A stretch of DNA of 34,177 nt from Epilithonimonas bovis DSM 19482 (GCF_900108115.1 NZ_FTPU01000032.1:1-34177), one strand, 5' to 3'; shown: positions 16,389 to 24,703, counted from the first letter of the stretch. Made by a program: numbers and translations. Notes: generated by a model from the sequence alone, not told the origin.

Positions 16389-17741
16389 ATGACCTTACGC
16401 AACCGTTTTACGCTCATATCAAGCCTTACATTCGGGGTTTTCTCGGTGGTCACTTCGCTGATCATCTTCTATACCTTTTACGACAGCAGCCGGAATTTTT
16501 ATTTTAATGCACTGCAGAATGTGGCTCTTACATCCGCCATTTATTACCTGGAAAAAGATGAACTTCCCACAACCCGCCATGCGCATATCAAAGCAGAATA
16601 CCGCAATGTGATTCAGAATACCAATGTTGCTGTCTACAATCAGGATAACCAGGTTGCTTTTGGTAAAAACCTGAAGGATCGTAATATTCATACGCAACAG
16701 CTCAACACGGTCAGGAAAAATAAGCGGACACAGTTTATGTCCAAAGACTATTTCTATTACGGCATCTATTACAAAGATAATCAGGGGAACTTCGTGGTAT
16801 TTGTCCGAAGCTCGAATGCGGCGTTCCAATCCCAGATTTTCCAGCTGTCGGTAATTATTTTATCTGTTTTATTAATTGGTTTTGTCGGGATTTACCTGCT
16901 GAGCCGGTATCTTTCGGGTATTGTCTACAAACCGGTATCGGAGGTGGCCAATAGAATAAACCTGGCAGATTATAATGATATATCAAAAGCCATCACTTCT
17001 ACCAATACCAACGATGAGATTAATGATCTGATTAATGCTTACAACAAGCTCCTTGGCAGAATCTCGGAAAGCGTTATGGTGCAGCAGAATTTTATCAATT
17101 ATGTATCGCACGAGTTCAAAACACCTTTGGCTGCAATATCCGGAAATCTGGAAGTATTTGCACAGAAAGACCGAAGCCCGGAGGAATACAAAAAAGTGAC
17201 GGGCGACGTACTGAATCATGTTTTTGAGATCGAGAGGATCCTGAATAACCTTTTGTTGATGTCCGGTTTAAAGAAACTTGAGGAATCGCATCAGCTATTT
17301 CGTTTGAATGAGTTGATCTTTAAAATTTGCCATAGTTTTGAAGGGCCGGGCAAAGCAATCCCCGCATTTGATATTCGTATTTTAATTGACGATCACCAAA
17401 AATTGGAATTCTGTGGCAATGAGACCCTGTTGCATCTGGCGATCTACAATATTATTGAAAATGCCGTCAAATATTCGGAAGGAAAAGAGGAGGTAACCAT
17501 TACGATTTTGGAAGAGGGCAGCCAGCTTTGCCTCACAGTCAGCGACCATGGCAAAGGCATTCCCGTGCAAGATCTTCCTAAAATTACAGGCACATTTTAC
17601 CGTGCTGCCAATGTTGGCGATACCAAAGGCAGCGGCATTGGGCTTTCACTTTCTAAGGCCATATTTGATCATCATCATATCACTATGTCTGTCCAGTCCC
17701 GGGAAGACTTTGGTACCACTGTGGCACTCCGTTTTCCATAA
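16389..17741 (+). CDS. Membrane sensor histidine kinase (CusS-like)
   Basis: A 450-residue kinase. It has TM1 at about residues 8-30, a small extracytoplasmic sensor region of about 115 residues (30-145), TM2 at about 148-172, and a HAMP linker. HisKA follows, with phospho-accepting His241 in NYVSHEFKTPLAAISG, then HATPase_c with N box IYNIIENAVKYSE, G1 VSDHGKGIP and G2 GSGIGLSLSKAI. It abuts the regulator gene with no gap. No Cys/His-rich metal motif stands out in the sensor region, so the signal stays open; metal sensing is inferred from the neighbouring efflux genes. Confidence 0.92.
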   Translation: MTLRNRFTLISSLTFGVFSVVTSLIIFYTFYDSSRNFYFNALQNVALTSAIYYLEKDELPTTRHAHIKAEYRNVIQNTNVAVYNQDNQVAFGKNLKDRNIHTQQLNTVRKNKRTQFMSKDYFYYGIYYKDNQGNFVVFVRSSNAAFQSQIFQLSVIILSVLLIGFVGIYLLSRYLSGIVYKPVSEVANRINLADYNDISKAITSTNTNDEINDLINAYNKLLGRISESVMVQQNFINYVSHEFKTPLAAISGNLEVFAQKDRSPEEYKKVTGDVLNHVFEIERILNNLLLMSGLKKLEESHQLFRLNELIFKICHSFEGPGKAIPAFDIRILIDDHQKLEFCGNETLLHLAIYNIIENAVKYSEGKEEVTITILEEGSQLCLTVSDHGKGIPVQDLPKITGTFYRAANVGDTKGSGIGLSLSKAIFDHHHITMSVQSREDFGTTVALRFP

Positions 17742-17750
17742 TCATGCAGG

Positions 17751-17816
17751 TTCTAATCAAACTCTAATCCAACTCTTAACCGCTTTTAATCCAGTTCAAA
17801 AACCGCTCTAATACGA
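17751..17816 (+). promoter_or_regulatory. Six ~11-bp phased direct repeats upstream of tolC
   Basis: Units resembling CTCTAATCCAA recur at 17751, 17762, 17773, 17783, 17795 and 17806. Their TAA cores start at 17754, 17765, 17777, 17787, (CAA) 17797 and 17809. OmpR/PhoB-family regulators bind head-to-tail half-sites about 11 bp apart, and the array ends 7 bp before the -7 box. It is a likely activator site for the regulator at 15714. Confidence 0.6.
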
Positions 17817-17822
17817 CGGGAA

Positions 17823-17830
17823 TATATTTG
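17823..17830 (+). promoter_or_regulatory. -7 box of the tolC-adaptor operon
   Basis: TATATTTG matches TAnnTTTG, 19 bp before the GTG start. No TTG is found at -33; the phased repeats occupy that place, as in activator-dependent promoters. Confidence 0.6.
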
Positions 17831-17848
17831 TGATCTCAAATACAGATC

Positions 17849-19123
17849 GTGAAAAGATTGGTTATAACCCTTATATTTTTTGTTAAAGCGGCCTATAGTT
17901 TTGCCCAGACTTCGGACACTATTGTACTATCAAGAGATGAGGCAGAAGTTATTTTTCTTAAGAATAATATAGATATCATTACGCAGAAACTGCAGATTTC
18001 ACAGGCAGAGGCACGTGAAGTTCAGGCTAAATATTGGCCTAATCCGAAGCTAAGCATCAGCGAAGTTAATTTGTGGCGGACTTATGGGATCGAAGAACTT
18101 CCCCCGCTGGTCGGTAACTGGGGAAAAAGCAGCCAGATCTCCGCGGAGATCGAACAGGTCATTCAGACGGCGGGCAAGAGGCGAAAAACCATAGAGCTCC
18201 AAAAGATAGAAGTGCAAAGGGCAAAGTTTGAACTACAGGAAGTTTTGCGGGAGCTCAAAAAATCTTTAAGAAATACCGTCACTGAGATCCTCTACAATCA
18301 GGAACAGCAGAAGGTTTACCGGAGCCAGATTTCTTCTATCGAGAAATTAACAAAATCCTATAACAATCAGTTAAACCTCGGTAATATCAGCAAAGCGGAG
18401 TATGTCCGCCTGAAAGCACAGGAAGTTGAATTCAAAAAAAAACTGATTTCATTACAACAGGAGATCGAAGATCAGCAACTGGAAATTAAGGCATTATTGA
18501 TATTGCCTTCATCATCCTATATTGTTATATCAGGTTCATTGATGCTGCCTGAAAAACAACTTTCCGAACTGGAAGCACCACAATGGATAGAAAAAGCGAA
18601 AGAAAACCGCCCGGATATCCTGATCCTAAAGAATACAGAGAAATACGCTGCCAAAAACCTCGACATTCAGAATGCCATGAAGATTCCTGATGTCGCGGTT
18701 TCTTTAGGCTATGACAGGGGCGGGAATATTATGAAGGATTTTATAGGGCTGGGTGTCTCTTTTGACCTTCCTGTCTTTGACCGTAACAAAGGGAACATTC
18801 AGGCAGCTAAGCTTGAGCTGGAGAAAAGCCAGCTGGAGACCCACAAAAACCTACTGAAATCTGAAAACGAAGTTATGTCTGTTTTTAGAAATTATATACG
18901 CACACAGGAGGTTTCAGCAGAGATGGACCATCACTATGAATCTACCCTGGACAGCTTACTGGTGAGCCATGAGAAAAACTTCAGGCTAAGAAATATCAGC
19001 ATGCTGGAGTACCTGGATTTTCTGGATACCTATATCAGAAATAAGATGATTATCCTGGATACCAAAAAAGAACTTAACCATTATTACGAAAACCTGCAGT
19101 ACGTTGTAGGACAGGATTTATAA
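17849..19123 (+). CDS. TolC-family outer-membrane efflux protein
   Basis: Outer-membrane channel component of a tripartite pump, 424 residues. It has a signal peptide (LVITLIFFVKAAYSFAQ) and two outer-membrane efflux repeats of long alpha-helices, with a characteristic AKYWPNPKLSISEVNLW region in the first and NAMKIPDVAVSLGYDRGG, then FDLPVFDRNKGNIQAAKLEL, in the second. The latter is typical of the CusC/CzcC branch. The start is a GTG at 17849, which is the only one that keeps the signal peptide whole. The adaptor gene starts 10 bp after the stop. The protein itself looks intact. Confidence 0.9.
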   Translation: MKRLVITLIFFVKAAYSFAQTSDTIVLSRDEAEVIFLKNNIDIITQKLQISQAEAREVQAKYWPNPKLSISEVNLWRTYGIEELPPLVGNWGKSSQISAEIEQVIQTAGKRRKTIELQKIEVQRAKFELQEVLRELKKSLRNTVTEILYNQEQQKVYRSQISSIEKLTKSYNNQLNLGNISKAEYVRLKAQEVEFKKKLISLQQEIEDQQLEIKALLILPSSSYIVISGSLMLPEKQLSELEAPQWIEKAKENRPDILILKNTEKYAAKNLDIQNAMKIPDVAVSLGYDRGGNIMKDFIGLGVSFDLPVFDRNKGNIQAAKLELEKSQLETHKNLLKSENEVMSVFRNYIRTQEVSAEMDHHYESTLDSLLVSHEKNFRLRNISMLEYLDFLDTYIRNKMIILDTKKELNHYYENLQYVVGQDL

Positions 19124-19133
19124 ATAATTACCA

Positions 19134-20729
19134 ATGATAGTAACAAACAAAACCAGATATACCGTTGTCTTGTGCCTGTTTGCTTTGGCCATCCTTACAG
19201 GCTGCAAAAAAGAACAGGAGCACAAAGAGGAGCAAAAAAGCTACTGCATCAGCAGGGAACTTAAAAAAGAAATGATACTGGTAAAAGCAGAGATGCGTCC
19301 TGTAGAAGAAAGTATTACGCTGACCGGTGAGGTAGAAAGCAATTCTGATAAAACGGTACCATTTGTCAGCCTTGTAGACGGGGTAGTGACCGATACCTAT
19401 TTCTCGCTGGGCGACTATGTGAGAAAAGGGCAAACCTTAGCAAGTGTGAAGAGTACAGCAGTTAATGAGTTGCAGGGCGATACGCAAACCTTACAAGCTC
19501 AGCTGGCCGTTGCGAAAAGAAAACTGTCTTCTGTAGAAGCAATGTATAAAGATGACATTGCTTCTCAAAAAGATTTACAGGAAGCCAAATCAGAAGTGGC
19601 CATCCTGCAGTCCAATATTTCCAGAACGCAGAAAAATATGCAGGTATATTCCGCCGGAGGTAATACCATTCAGCTTAAGGCACCTGCGGACGGCTATGTT
19701 ATTGCCAAAAATATTGCCAAAGGCATGCCTGTAACATCAGGAGGAGATCAGCTGTTTACCATTGCCAACCTGGATAAGGTGTGGGTAATGGCCAATGTTT
19801 ATGCGACCAACATGAGAAACGTTTACGTTGGTCAGCCGGCTGTTGTTAAAACCCTGGCATATCCGGACGAGAGCTTTTCGGGTAAGATCAATATGATTTC
19901 GCAGGTTTTTAACGAAAACGAAAGAGTCCTGAAGGCCAAGATTATCATGGATAATAACGGAATGAAGCTGAGGCCCGGTATGTCGGCAGATGTTGTATTG
20001 CCTGTTAATCCACAAAACAGAAACGCACTGGCCATTCCGCCAAAAGCCCTGATTTTTGACAATAACCAGAGTTACGTTCTGGTATATAAGGACGACTGCA
20101 ATCTTAGCATCAGACCAGTCACAGAAATAGCTTCCAACAGCCGTTACAGCTATGTGGAACTGCCAAAAGGCCAAAAAATGACATGGGCCGGGGAGTTTGA
20201 GAGCAAGGAGCGGGCGGCCAGTCAGCTGTCAATGGTTGTGCCTGTTTCCCTGATCCTTATTCTGATGCTGCTTTATTTCAATTTTGGCAATATAAAAGAT
20301 ACCCTGATATCTTCAGTTACACTGGCATTTGCCTTTGTTGGCGGATTTATCTCCCTTTGGCTTACAGGGACTATTTTTGGGATCTCCGCAGGGATTGGTT
20401 TTATAATTCTTTTTGGAGTCGCCACCATAGACGGGATTGTCCTAATTGGCGTGATGAAGGAAAACCTCAGGAATAAGTTATCCCTGACTGAAGCCATCCG
20501 GCGTGGGGTAGAGAGCCGTATAAGGCCGGTGGTGATGATTGCCCTGATGGGTTCTATGGGCCTTTTACCTGCTGCGCTGTCCGGCGGTATGGGCTCCGAA
20601 ATCCAAAAGCCTCTGGCTATTATGATTGTTGGCGGCCTTATTATATGCATGTTGCTGTCATTTACCGTATTGCCTGTTATCTTTTATTATGCCTACCGGA
20701 AAAGCAGCAGAGGCGGTCATCACGGATAA
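19134..20729 (+). CDS. Chimera: RND adaptor joined to C-terminal end of RND permease
   Basis: Residues 1-342 are a CusB/CzcB-type periplasmic adaptor. They comprise a lipobox LTGC (Cys24), a barrel-sandwich half-motif VDGVVTDTYFSLGDYVRKGQ, a coiled-coil hairpin, the second half-motif LKAPADGYVIAKNIAKGMPV, a beta-barrel with LRPGMSADVVLP, and the start of the membrane-proximal domain. At about 20155-20165 the sequence passes in frame into the C-terminal part of a heavy-metal RND permease (LPKGQKMTWAGEFESKERA), followed by its last five helices, equivalent to TM8-TM12, including GFIILFGVATIDGIVLIGV. Missing are the adaptor tail and about the first 80% of the pump (both large porter loops, TM1-7 and the TM4 proton-relay Asp). 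A usual adaptor is about 370-400 residues and a CusA about 1040. The fusion keeps topology, since TM8 enters from the periplasm, but it cannot pump alone. An in-frame internal deletion is the simplest origin. Confidence 0.88.
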   Translation: MIVTNKTRYTVVLCLFALAILTGCKKEQEHKEEQKSYCISRELKKEMILVKAEMRPVEESITLTGEVESNSDKTVPFVSLVDGVVTDTYFSLGDYVRKGQTLASVKSTAVNELQGDTQTLQAQLAVAKRKLSSVEAMYKDDIASQKDLQEAKSEVAILQSNISRTQKNMQVYSAGGNTIQLKAPADGYVIAKNIAKGMPVTSGGDQLFTIANLDKVWVMANVYATNMRNVYVGQPAVVKTLAYPDESFSGKINMISQVFNENERVLKAKIIMDNNGMKLRPGMSADVVLPVNPQNRNALAIPPKALIFDNNQSYVLVYKDDCNLSIRPVTEIASNSRYSYVELPKGQKMTWAGEFESKERAASQLSMVVPVSLILILMLLYFNFGNIKDTLISSVTLAFAFVGGFISLWLTGTIFGISAGIGFIILFGVATIDGIVLIGVMKENLRNKLSLTEAIRRGVESRIRPVVMIALMGSMGLLPAALSGGMGSEIQKPLAIMIVGGLIICMLLSFTVLPVIFYYAYRKSSRGGHHG

Positions 20730-20733
20730 ATCG

Positions 20734-20790
20734 GATTCATCAGATAAGTATCATGATTGTAGTTCATAATCCTTGTTTTTCTGATGAATC
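20734..20790. terminator. Long-loop inverted repeat between convergent genes
   Basis: GATTCATCAGA (20734-20744) pairs perfectly with TCTGATGAATC (20780-20790) across a 35-nt loop. It lies between the chimera and the convergent glycosyltransferase. There is no T-run directly after it, so termination is likely but not certain. Confidence 0.45.
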
Positions 20791-20820
20791 AATTTGATGG
20801 CTGTTCTTGGGGATATTGCA

Positions 20821-21747
20821 TCAGTTGTTCTGATTTTCACCCATTTTTAGTTCACGTTCGATATCATCAATTTGTGGCAGGGGTGTATGATAACTTTCGC
20901 GGATATAGTTATCAATGCTTTTATCTGTGGCGGTACTGAGTTTTCTGATGAAAAGCTGGTGGTCATTTTTCAGGGCATTAATAAAAGTACCGGCATCCTG
21001 CTTTGCATCTGCAACGGCTCTTTTATCATCATTCACAATAATATCATGGAAATCGGTATTCATGAGAACAGTCTGAAAAAATGAATCCCCCGGTAAAAAG
21101 GTGTTGATGTAAAATTCCTCAAACTTCATCACTTTATCATTACTGCAGAGAAAAGCACAGGTCTCGCGGGTAAAAATGACCCACTTACCACCAATATAGG
21201 GCGTGACACCCTTCATGAATTTTCTTTTATAAATCAAAGACGAGATGTGGTAGGCCAGTTCCGTAAAATGGTTCTGTATCCTTCTTAAGGTATCGGGCCT
21301 GTAAAACTTCTGGTCGTAATAAAAGAGGTAATTTTTGAGCCTGTTTTCGGTAAGGAAGCGTCGGATGATCGGTTGGGATTTCAGAGGATAATCCTCACCG
21401 CTGAGATTGATGAAGAAGTCCCAGTCGGGGCTTACGTTGAGCAGGAATTCCATGGCATTCAGCTGTGCGGTAATGATACTGAATCCGCCTGAATTGATAT
21501 TGATGCTTTCCAGGACATAAGCATTGGGATACGCAATCAGGAACTGCTGGATATCCTCCCGAAAGGCGGCTTTTACCTTTCTGTCGATATGGATGAGGTA
21601 AAACTGATCCCTTGTATAAATCTTATCAAACAGTTTTTTGAACCGTTCCGGATGATGATGAATCAGGATGAAGTAAGCAATTTTTATTAACGGAGCCGAA
21701 GGGGCCGGGTCGTTTTTTGTCTGGGTTTTGGGGGAGGAGGTCTGCAT
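20821..21747 (-). CDS. Core-2/I-branching-type glycosyltransferase (GT14-like)
   Basis: A 308-residue cytoplasmic glycosyltransferase of the 'Branch' family, in which eukaryotic members add beta-1,6-GlcNAc or xylose. Motifs seen are KIAYFILIHHHPERFKKLF, YLIHIDRK, the central DWDFFINLSGEDYPLKS (the strongest family signature), GGKWVIFTRETCAFL, and LPGDSFFQTVLMNT with the conserved P-D/E-E/S acceptor region. Bacterial members act on surface polysaccharides; donor and acceptor are unknown. I start at the ATG at 21747, because the frame extends upstream only to a TTG at 21780 with no extra family sequence. It is a single gene. Confidence 0.85.
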   Translation of the reverse strand: MQTSSPKTQTKNDPAPSAPLIKIAYFILIHHHPERFKKLFDKIYTRDQFYLIHIDRKVKAAFREDIQQFLIAYPNAYVLESININSGGFSIITAQLNAMEFLLNVSPDWDFFINLSGEDYPLKSQPIIRRFLTENRLKNYLFYYDQKFYRPDTLRRIQNHFTELAYHISSLIYKRKFMKGVTPYIGGKWVIFTRETCAFLCSNDKVMKFEEFYINTFLPGDSFFQTVLMNTDFHDIIVNDDKRAVADAKQDAGTFINALKNDHQLFIRKLSTATDKSIDNYIRESYHTPLPQIDDIERELKMGENQNN

Positions 21748-21864
21748 TTTTTCAGGGTTATAATTATCCGCTTTTTGCAAACAATCTCATTTTAGGTGAG
21801 AAAGATACGGATATGTTTTTGAAAATCAATAAATTAATATAGTGTGTATCCCGATTGTTTGTTG

Positions 21865-21872
21865 TACTTTTG
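21865..21872 (+). promoter_or_regulatory. -7 box of the DEAD-box/cold-shock unit
   Basis: TACTTTTG fits TAnnTTTG and would give a leader of about 200 nt before the DEAD-box ATG. No good -33 element is seen. Confidence 0.45.
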
Positions 21873-21993
21873 CATCATCAATTAATAACAGGCCTCTGCC
21901 TTCGCTTTCTCTTACGGTTTAGAATATCTATTTTTCCCTTACAGTTTTTGCATTATCAGCCGCCACATTTTTTAACATTAGATCTTTTACAGA

Positions 21994-22067
21994 TGACTAT
22001 ATATGTTGGCTGCCTTTATACAGAAATCCTATAGTCAGCTATTTAGCTAAAGCCTTTGGATAAAGGC
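21994..22067 (+). promoter_or_regulatory. Three hairpins in the leader of the DEAD-box gene
   Basis: Three consecutive inverted repeats occur. TGACTATA (21994-22001) pairs with TATAGTCA (22030-22037). AGCTA-TT-TAGCT spans 22037-22048. GCCTTT-GGAT-AAAGGC spans 22052-22067 and ends 12 nt before the ATG. Long structured leaders are known for cold-shock genes, where they act as temperature-dependent switches; this role is inferred here. Confidence 0.4.
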
Positions 22068-22079
22068 AAAACCGTCATA

Positions 22080-22841
22080 ATGCATTTTAAAAGTTTAAAC
22101 TTAATCGTTCCTATCATCCGCGCAGTCACCGAGGCCGGCTATTCCAAGCCTACAGGGATACAGGCGCAGGGCATACCGCCTATCCTGGAAGGTAAAGATG
22201 TGATAGGTTATGCGCCAACGGGGACAGGCAAAACAGCTGCTTTTGCACTGCCGATCCTGCAGATGATGAAGAAAAAGAGCCAGGAGCATAAAGACATCAG
22301 AGCCCTCATTATAACAGCAACAAGGGAACATGCCCTGCAGATGGAAGCGGACTTGCAACGTTACAGTAAGTACCTTCCTTTATCGCAGCTTTCTATAATT
22401 GACGGGATATCAGAAGGCAGCCAGATTTCTGCGCTCAGAAATAGGGTAGAGGTCCTGATTGCAACACCGGAAAGGCTTTTGGAGATGTACGGCAGAGGAC
22501 ATATCAACCTTTCCCGGATAGAAGTTGTTGTTTTTGACGACGCAGACAGACTGCTGGAAACGGGGCTTGGCCATAAGATAAAAGATATCCTGAAACTGAC
22601 GCCGCAGAAAAAGCAAATCCTAGTTTTTTCAGCAACAAAGCCGCCTGCGGTCAGCAGATGGGCAGACAGTATTCTTAATAATCCCATGGAAATTACAGTA
22701 GGCGCTGTATCTACGGCTGATGAAATTGTAAAGCAGCCCGCACGCGCCGTGAAAAAGAATAACAGGCCGGATTACCTGTCAGTTTATCAGGAGCCCAAAG
22801 CGGCCTATGGGGCAGCTATTTTCCCTTTGGGGACACCATAA
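22080..22841 (+). CDS. Truncated DEAD-box RNA helicase, RecA1 domain only
   Basis: A 253-residue protein that corresponds to the first half of a RhlE-type RNA helicase. It has a Q motif (KPTGIQAQGIP), motif I APTGTGKT with Lys51, motif Ia TREHALQ (normally TRELALQ), motif Ib IATPERLL, motif II D153-D154-A-D156, and motif III S184-A-T. The second RecA domain, with motifs IV-VI and the arginine fingers, is absent; a normal RhlE is about 370-450 residues. Motif II reads DDAD where DEAD is standard, and the Glu is the catalytic base. ATP-driven unwinding is therefore doubtful, but RNA or partner binding remains possible. The start at 22080 is preferred over 22056, which sits inside the leader hairpin. 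The cold-shock gene follows 65 bp downstream, suggesting cold induction. Confidence 0.82.
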   Translation: MHFKSLNLIVPIIRAVTEAGYSKPTGIQAQGIPPILEGKDVIGYAPTGTGKTAAFALPILQMMKKKSQEHKDIRALIITATREHALQMEADLQRYSKYLPLSQLSIIDGISEGSQISALRNRVEVLIATPERLLEMYGRGHINLSRIEVVVFDDADRLLETGLGHKIKDILKLTPQKKQILVFSATKPPAVSRWADSILNNPMEITVGAVSTADEIVKQPARAVKKNNRPDYLSVYQEPKAAYGAAIFPLGTP

Positions 22842-22906
22842 TCATAAAAGTAATGGACTATAGTTCATTCAAAATAATATAATAACAATTTTTAATAACA
22901 ATTACA

Positions 22907-23104
22907 ATGCAACAAGGCACAGTAAAATTTTACAATGAAGCAAAAGGCTTCGGATTTATTTCTCCTGAAAACGGAGGCAGTGACATCTTTGTACACTCTT
23001 CAGGTTTAAAAAGCAGAAACATTCGTGAAAACGATAAAGTAGTTTTTGAAGTGGAACAAGGTCAAAAAGGATTAAACGCGGTTAACGTAACCATCGCTCA
23101 ATAA
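22907..23104 (+). CDS. Cold-shock protein (CspA family)
   Basis: A 65-residue single cold-shock domain, full length. RNP1 KGFGFI (K13-I18) and RNP2 DIFVH (D26-H30) are intact, with the usual GTVKFYNEAKGFGFISPENG opening. It binds single-stranded RNA/DNA and acts as an RNA chaperone. It lies 65 bp after the DEAD-box gene, a pairing that fits a joint role in RNA remodelling in the cold, and is followed by a double hairpin terminator. Confidence 0.95.
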   Translation: MQQGTVKFYNEAKGFGFISPENGGSDIFVHSSGLKSRNIRENDKVVFEVEQGQKGLNAVNVTIAQ

Positions 23105-23124
23105 TTTCTATATAAGACAATGAT

Positions 23125-23149
23125 CAACAGATGGTTTAACCATCTGTTG
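23125..23149 (+). other. Perfect 25-nt hairpin after the cold-shock gene
   Basis: CAACAGATGGTT and its exact complement flank a single T, giving a 12-bp-arm hairpin directly before the terminator. It may stabilise the mRNA 3' end or be a protein-binding site. Confidence 0.6.
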
Positions 23150-23150
23150 G

Positions 23151-23173
23151 AAAGCCCCGCAAGGGGCTTTTTT
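23151..23173 (+). terminator. Intrinsic terminator of the cold-shock unit
   Basis: AAAGCCCC-GCAA-GGGGCTTT followed by TTT: an 8-bp stem, a tetraloop and a six-T tail. From 23174 to 23402 I see no supported gene. Confidence 0.92.
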
Positions 23174-23402
23174 GATTGATGCCGATTGACAGCTGTTTTA
23201 ATTCTCGCAAGATCCTTAGTTTGCGGATTCCAAATTATGAATCTGACCAATCACTGATAAGAATTATTTTATCAATAAACTTCGACCTCTATGTAATATG
23301 GAAATTAAGCTCATTTTTAACATGTAATATCCGGTATTTGATTTTAAATATTAAAGACGAAGGTTCTTTTTGAATACAATAACGGACCCGGCATCCCTGG
23401 TT

Positions 23403-23921
23403 TTATAGTTTTCCACTGAGGCTGGCCAACCCTTCCGTTACTGTTCTTTCTTCCCTTATTTTTGATGAAAGCTCCGGCAGCCTGCGAAGAAGCTTTATGG
23501 TTCTGGACCTGAATTTCCAGTCCAAAGGCTGGTCTAAAAAATAATAAGCCTTTCCGTCAGCCATCCTTATTTCTATGAGGCTGAAGGCGTTTTTGTCATT
23601 AATTCCTTCCCCTACCGATAACGGGGTGATCTCCCTGATGCGGTCTAAAGTAAACACCTGCCCATTAATCCAAAGTGTGTTGTTTACAAGAGAGACGCTG
23701 GCCAGCCGGATGTTTTTTTTGAGCCGACGGTAATCCAAAAGGGACAGCACCGAAAAGAACAGCGTGCCCAATATAAGGGTAATGGTAAACAGAGCTACAT
23801 TTTTCTCCGGTCCCAAGAGGAACAGTGCTCCTATAATCAGGATCACAGCCAAGAGAATAATACCATACCTGAAAACAAACAACTTAAGATACGTTGTGCT
23901 TAATTTTTTAACGGTGTCCAT
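23403..23921 (-). CDS. Two-helix membrane protein with PH-like tail
   Basis: A 172-residue protein. Two membrane helices lie at about residues 19-37 and 43-62. A cytoplasmic domain follows, whose beta pattern (NNTLWINGQVFTLDRIREIT, then FSLIEIRMADGKAYYFLDQP) is like bacterial PH-like domains such as YdbT/YcxB relatives. The function is unknown and the family assignment is by pattern only. It is a single gene on the minus strand. Confidence 0.6.
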   Translation of the reverse strand: MDTVKKLSTTYLKLFVFRYGIILLAVILIIGALFLLGPEKNVALFTITLILGTLFFSVLSLLDYRRLKKNIRLASVSLVNNTLWINGQVFTLDRIREITPLSVGEGINDKNAFSLIEIRMADGKAYYFLDQPLDWKFRSRTIKLLRRLPELSSKIREERTVTEGLASLSGKL

Positions 23922-24000
23922 CCATTATCATATTTTAGAGACCAATCAGCCGGCTACCCTGCAGGCAGCATGCCAGCTGGCAGAAGCAGCCCGCTTACCG

Positions 24001-24690
24001 TCAGTCATAGTTTTTTATCCAGTCATTCAGATGATTTTCTTCCAGGATTTTGTCTACATATTTACCCCTGCTGCTGGTTTTCCTCTGGTAGGGCGCAAAC
24101 AAAGCCGTTACCTTATTAAACGCTTCATTGAGTTTAATAAGCTCCTCTTTAGCAGTTTCGTTTAAAAGCCGGTTTTCATATTGCTTATTAAAGGCCACAA
24201 TTTTCTTAACCGCAATCTCCTTTTCCACAATGTCTTTTTCGTCGGCGTTTATTGTGCATATGCCATAGACCCCGTTGCAGTAATGTTGCCATTCCTTCTC
24301 AAAGGTTTCGTTCAATAACTGATCATCAATGCCTGCATCGCTGTCAAACAGGTTATTATAAGCCAACATTTTATCCGGGTGCTGTTGCAGATGGCTGATG
24401 AAATTTTGTTTAAAGATATCCTTTATTATTTCAGGTGTGCCATCAGAGCGCTTATACTGCTCCAGCTTTTGGACGTGGCTTTTCGCAAAATACCTTTCAT
24501 CTTTTACCGTCACAGACTCATCCAACAGCGGAGAGCTTATGGTTTCCGTTGTCTGGATGGCATAAGAATAATTGGGGATGACCTTTTTGTCGATTAATTC
24601 CAGGATTTCAATTGCCGAAAAACCAGTTTTTTCCGCCAATTCATTTAATTCAATATAATGTTCCCTGATGTACTGCTGATCTGTTTTCAT
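24001..24690 (-). CDS. DUF6058-like protein
   Basis: A 229-residue protein from the ATG at 24690 (MKTDQQYIREHYIELNELAE); an upstream ATG at 24723 would overlap the preceding gene by 20 bp. The opening resembles a small helix-turn-helix unit (LNELAEKTGFSAIEILELID) and the block WQHYCNGVYGICTINADEKD, then IVEKEIAVKKI, resembles DUF6058, a family annotated around natural-product loci. The assignment is from memory of the pattern and is moderate. It is probably co-transcribed with the ABM-like gene just upstream. No biosynthetic cluster is visible nearby. Confidence 0.6.
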   Translation of the reverse strand: MKTDQQYIREHYIELNELAEKTGFSAIEILELIDKKVIPNYSYAIQTTETISSPLLDESVTVKDERYFAKSHVQKLEQYKRSDGTPEIIKDIFKQNFISHLQQHPDKMLAYNNLFDSDAGIDDQLLNETFEKEWQHYCNGVYGICTINADEKDIVEKEIAVKKIVAFNKQYENRLLNETAKEELIKLNEAFNKVTALFAPYQRKTSSRGKYVDKILEENHLNDWIKNYD

Positions 24691-24703
24691 GAGCTGTTTA
24701 TCC

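Noticed and set aside
23176-23373. 65-codon open frame after the cold-shock terminator
   Set aside because: No family likeness, no promoter box, and it begins right after a terminator.
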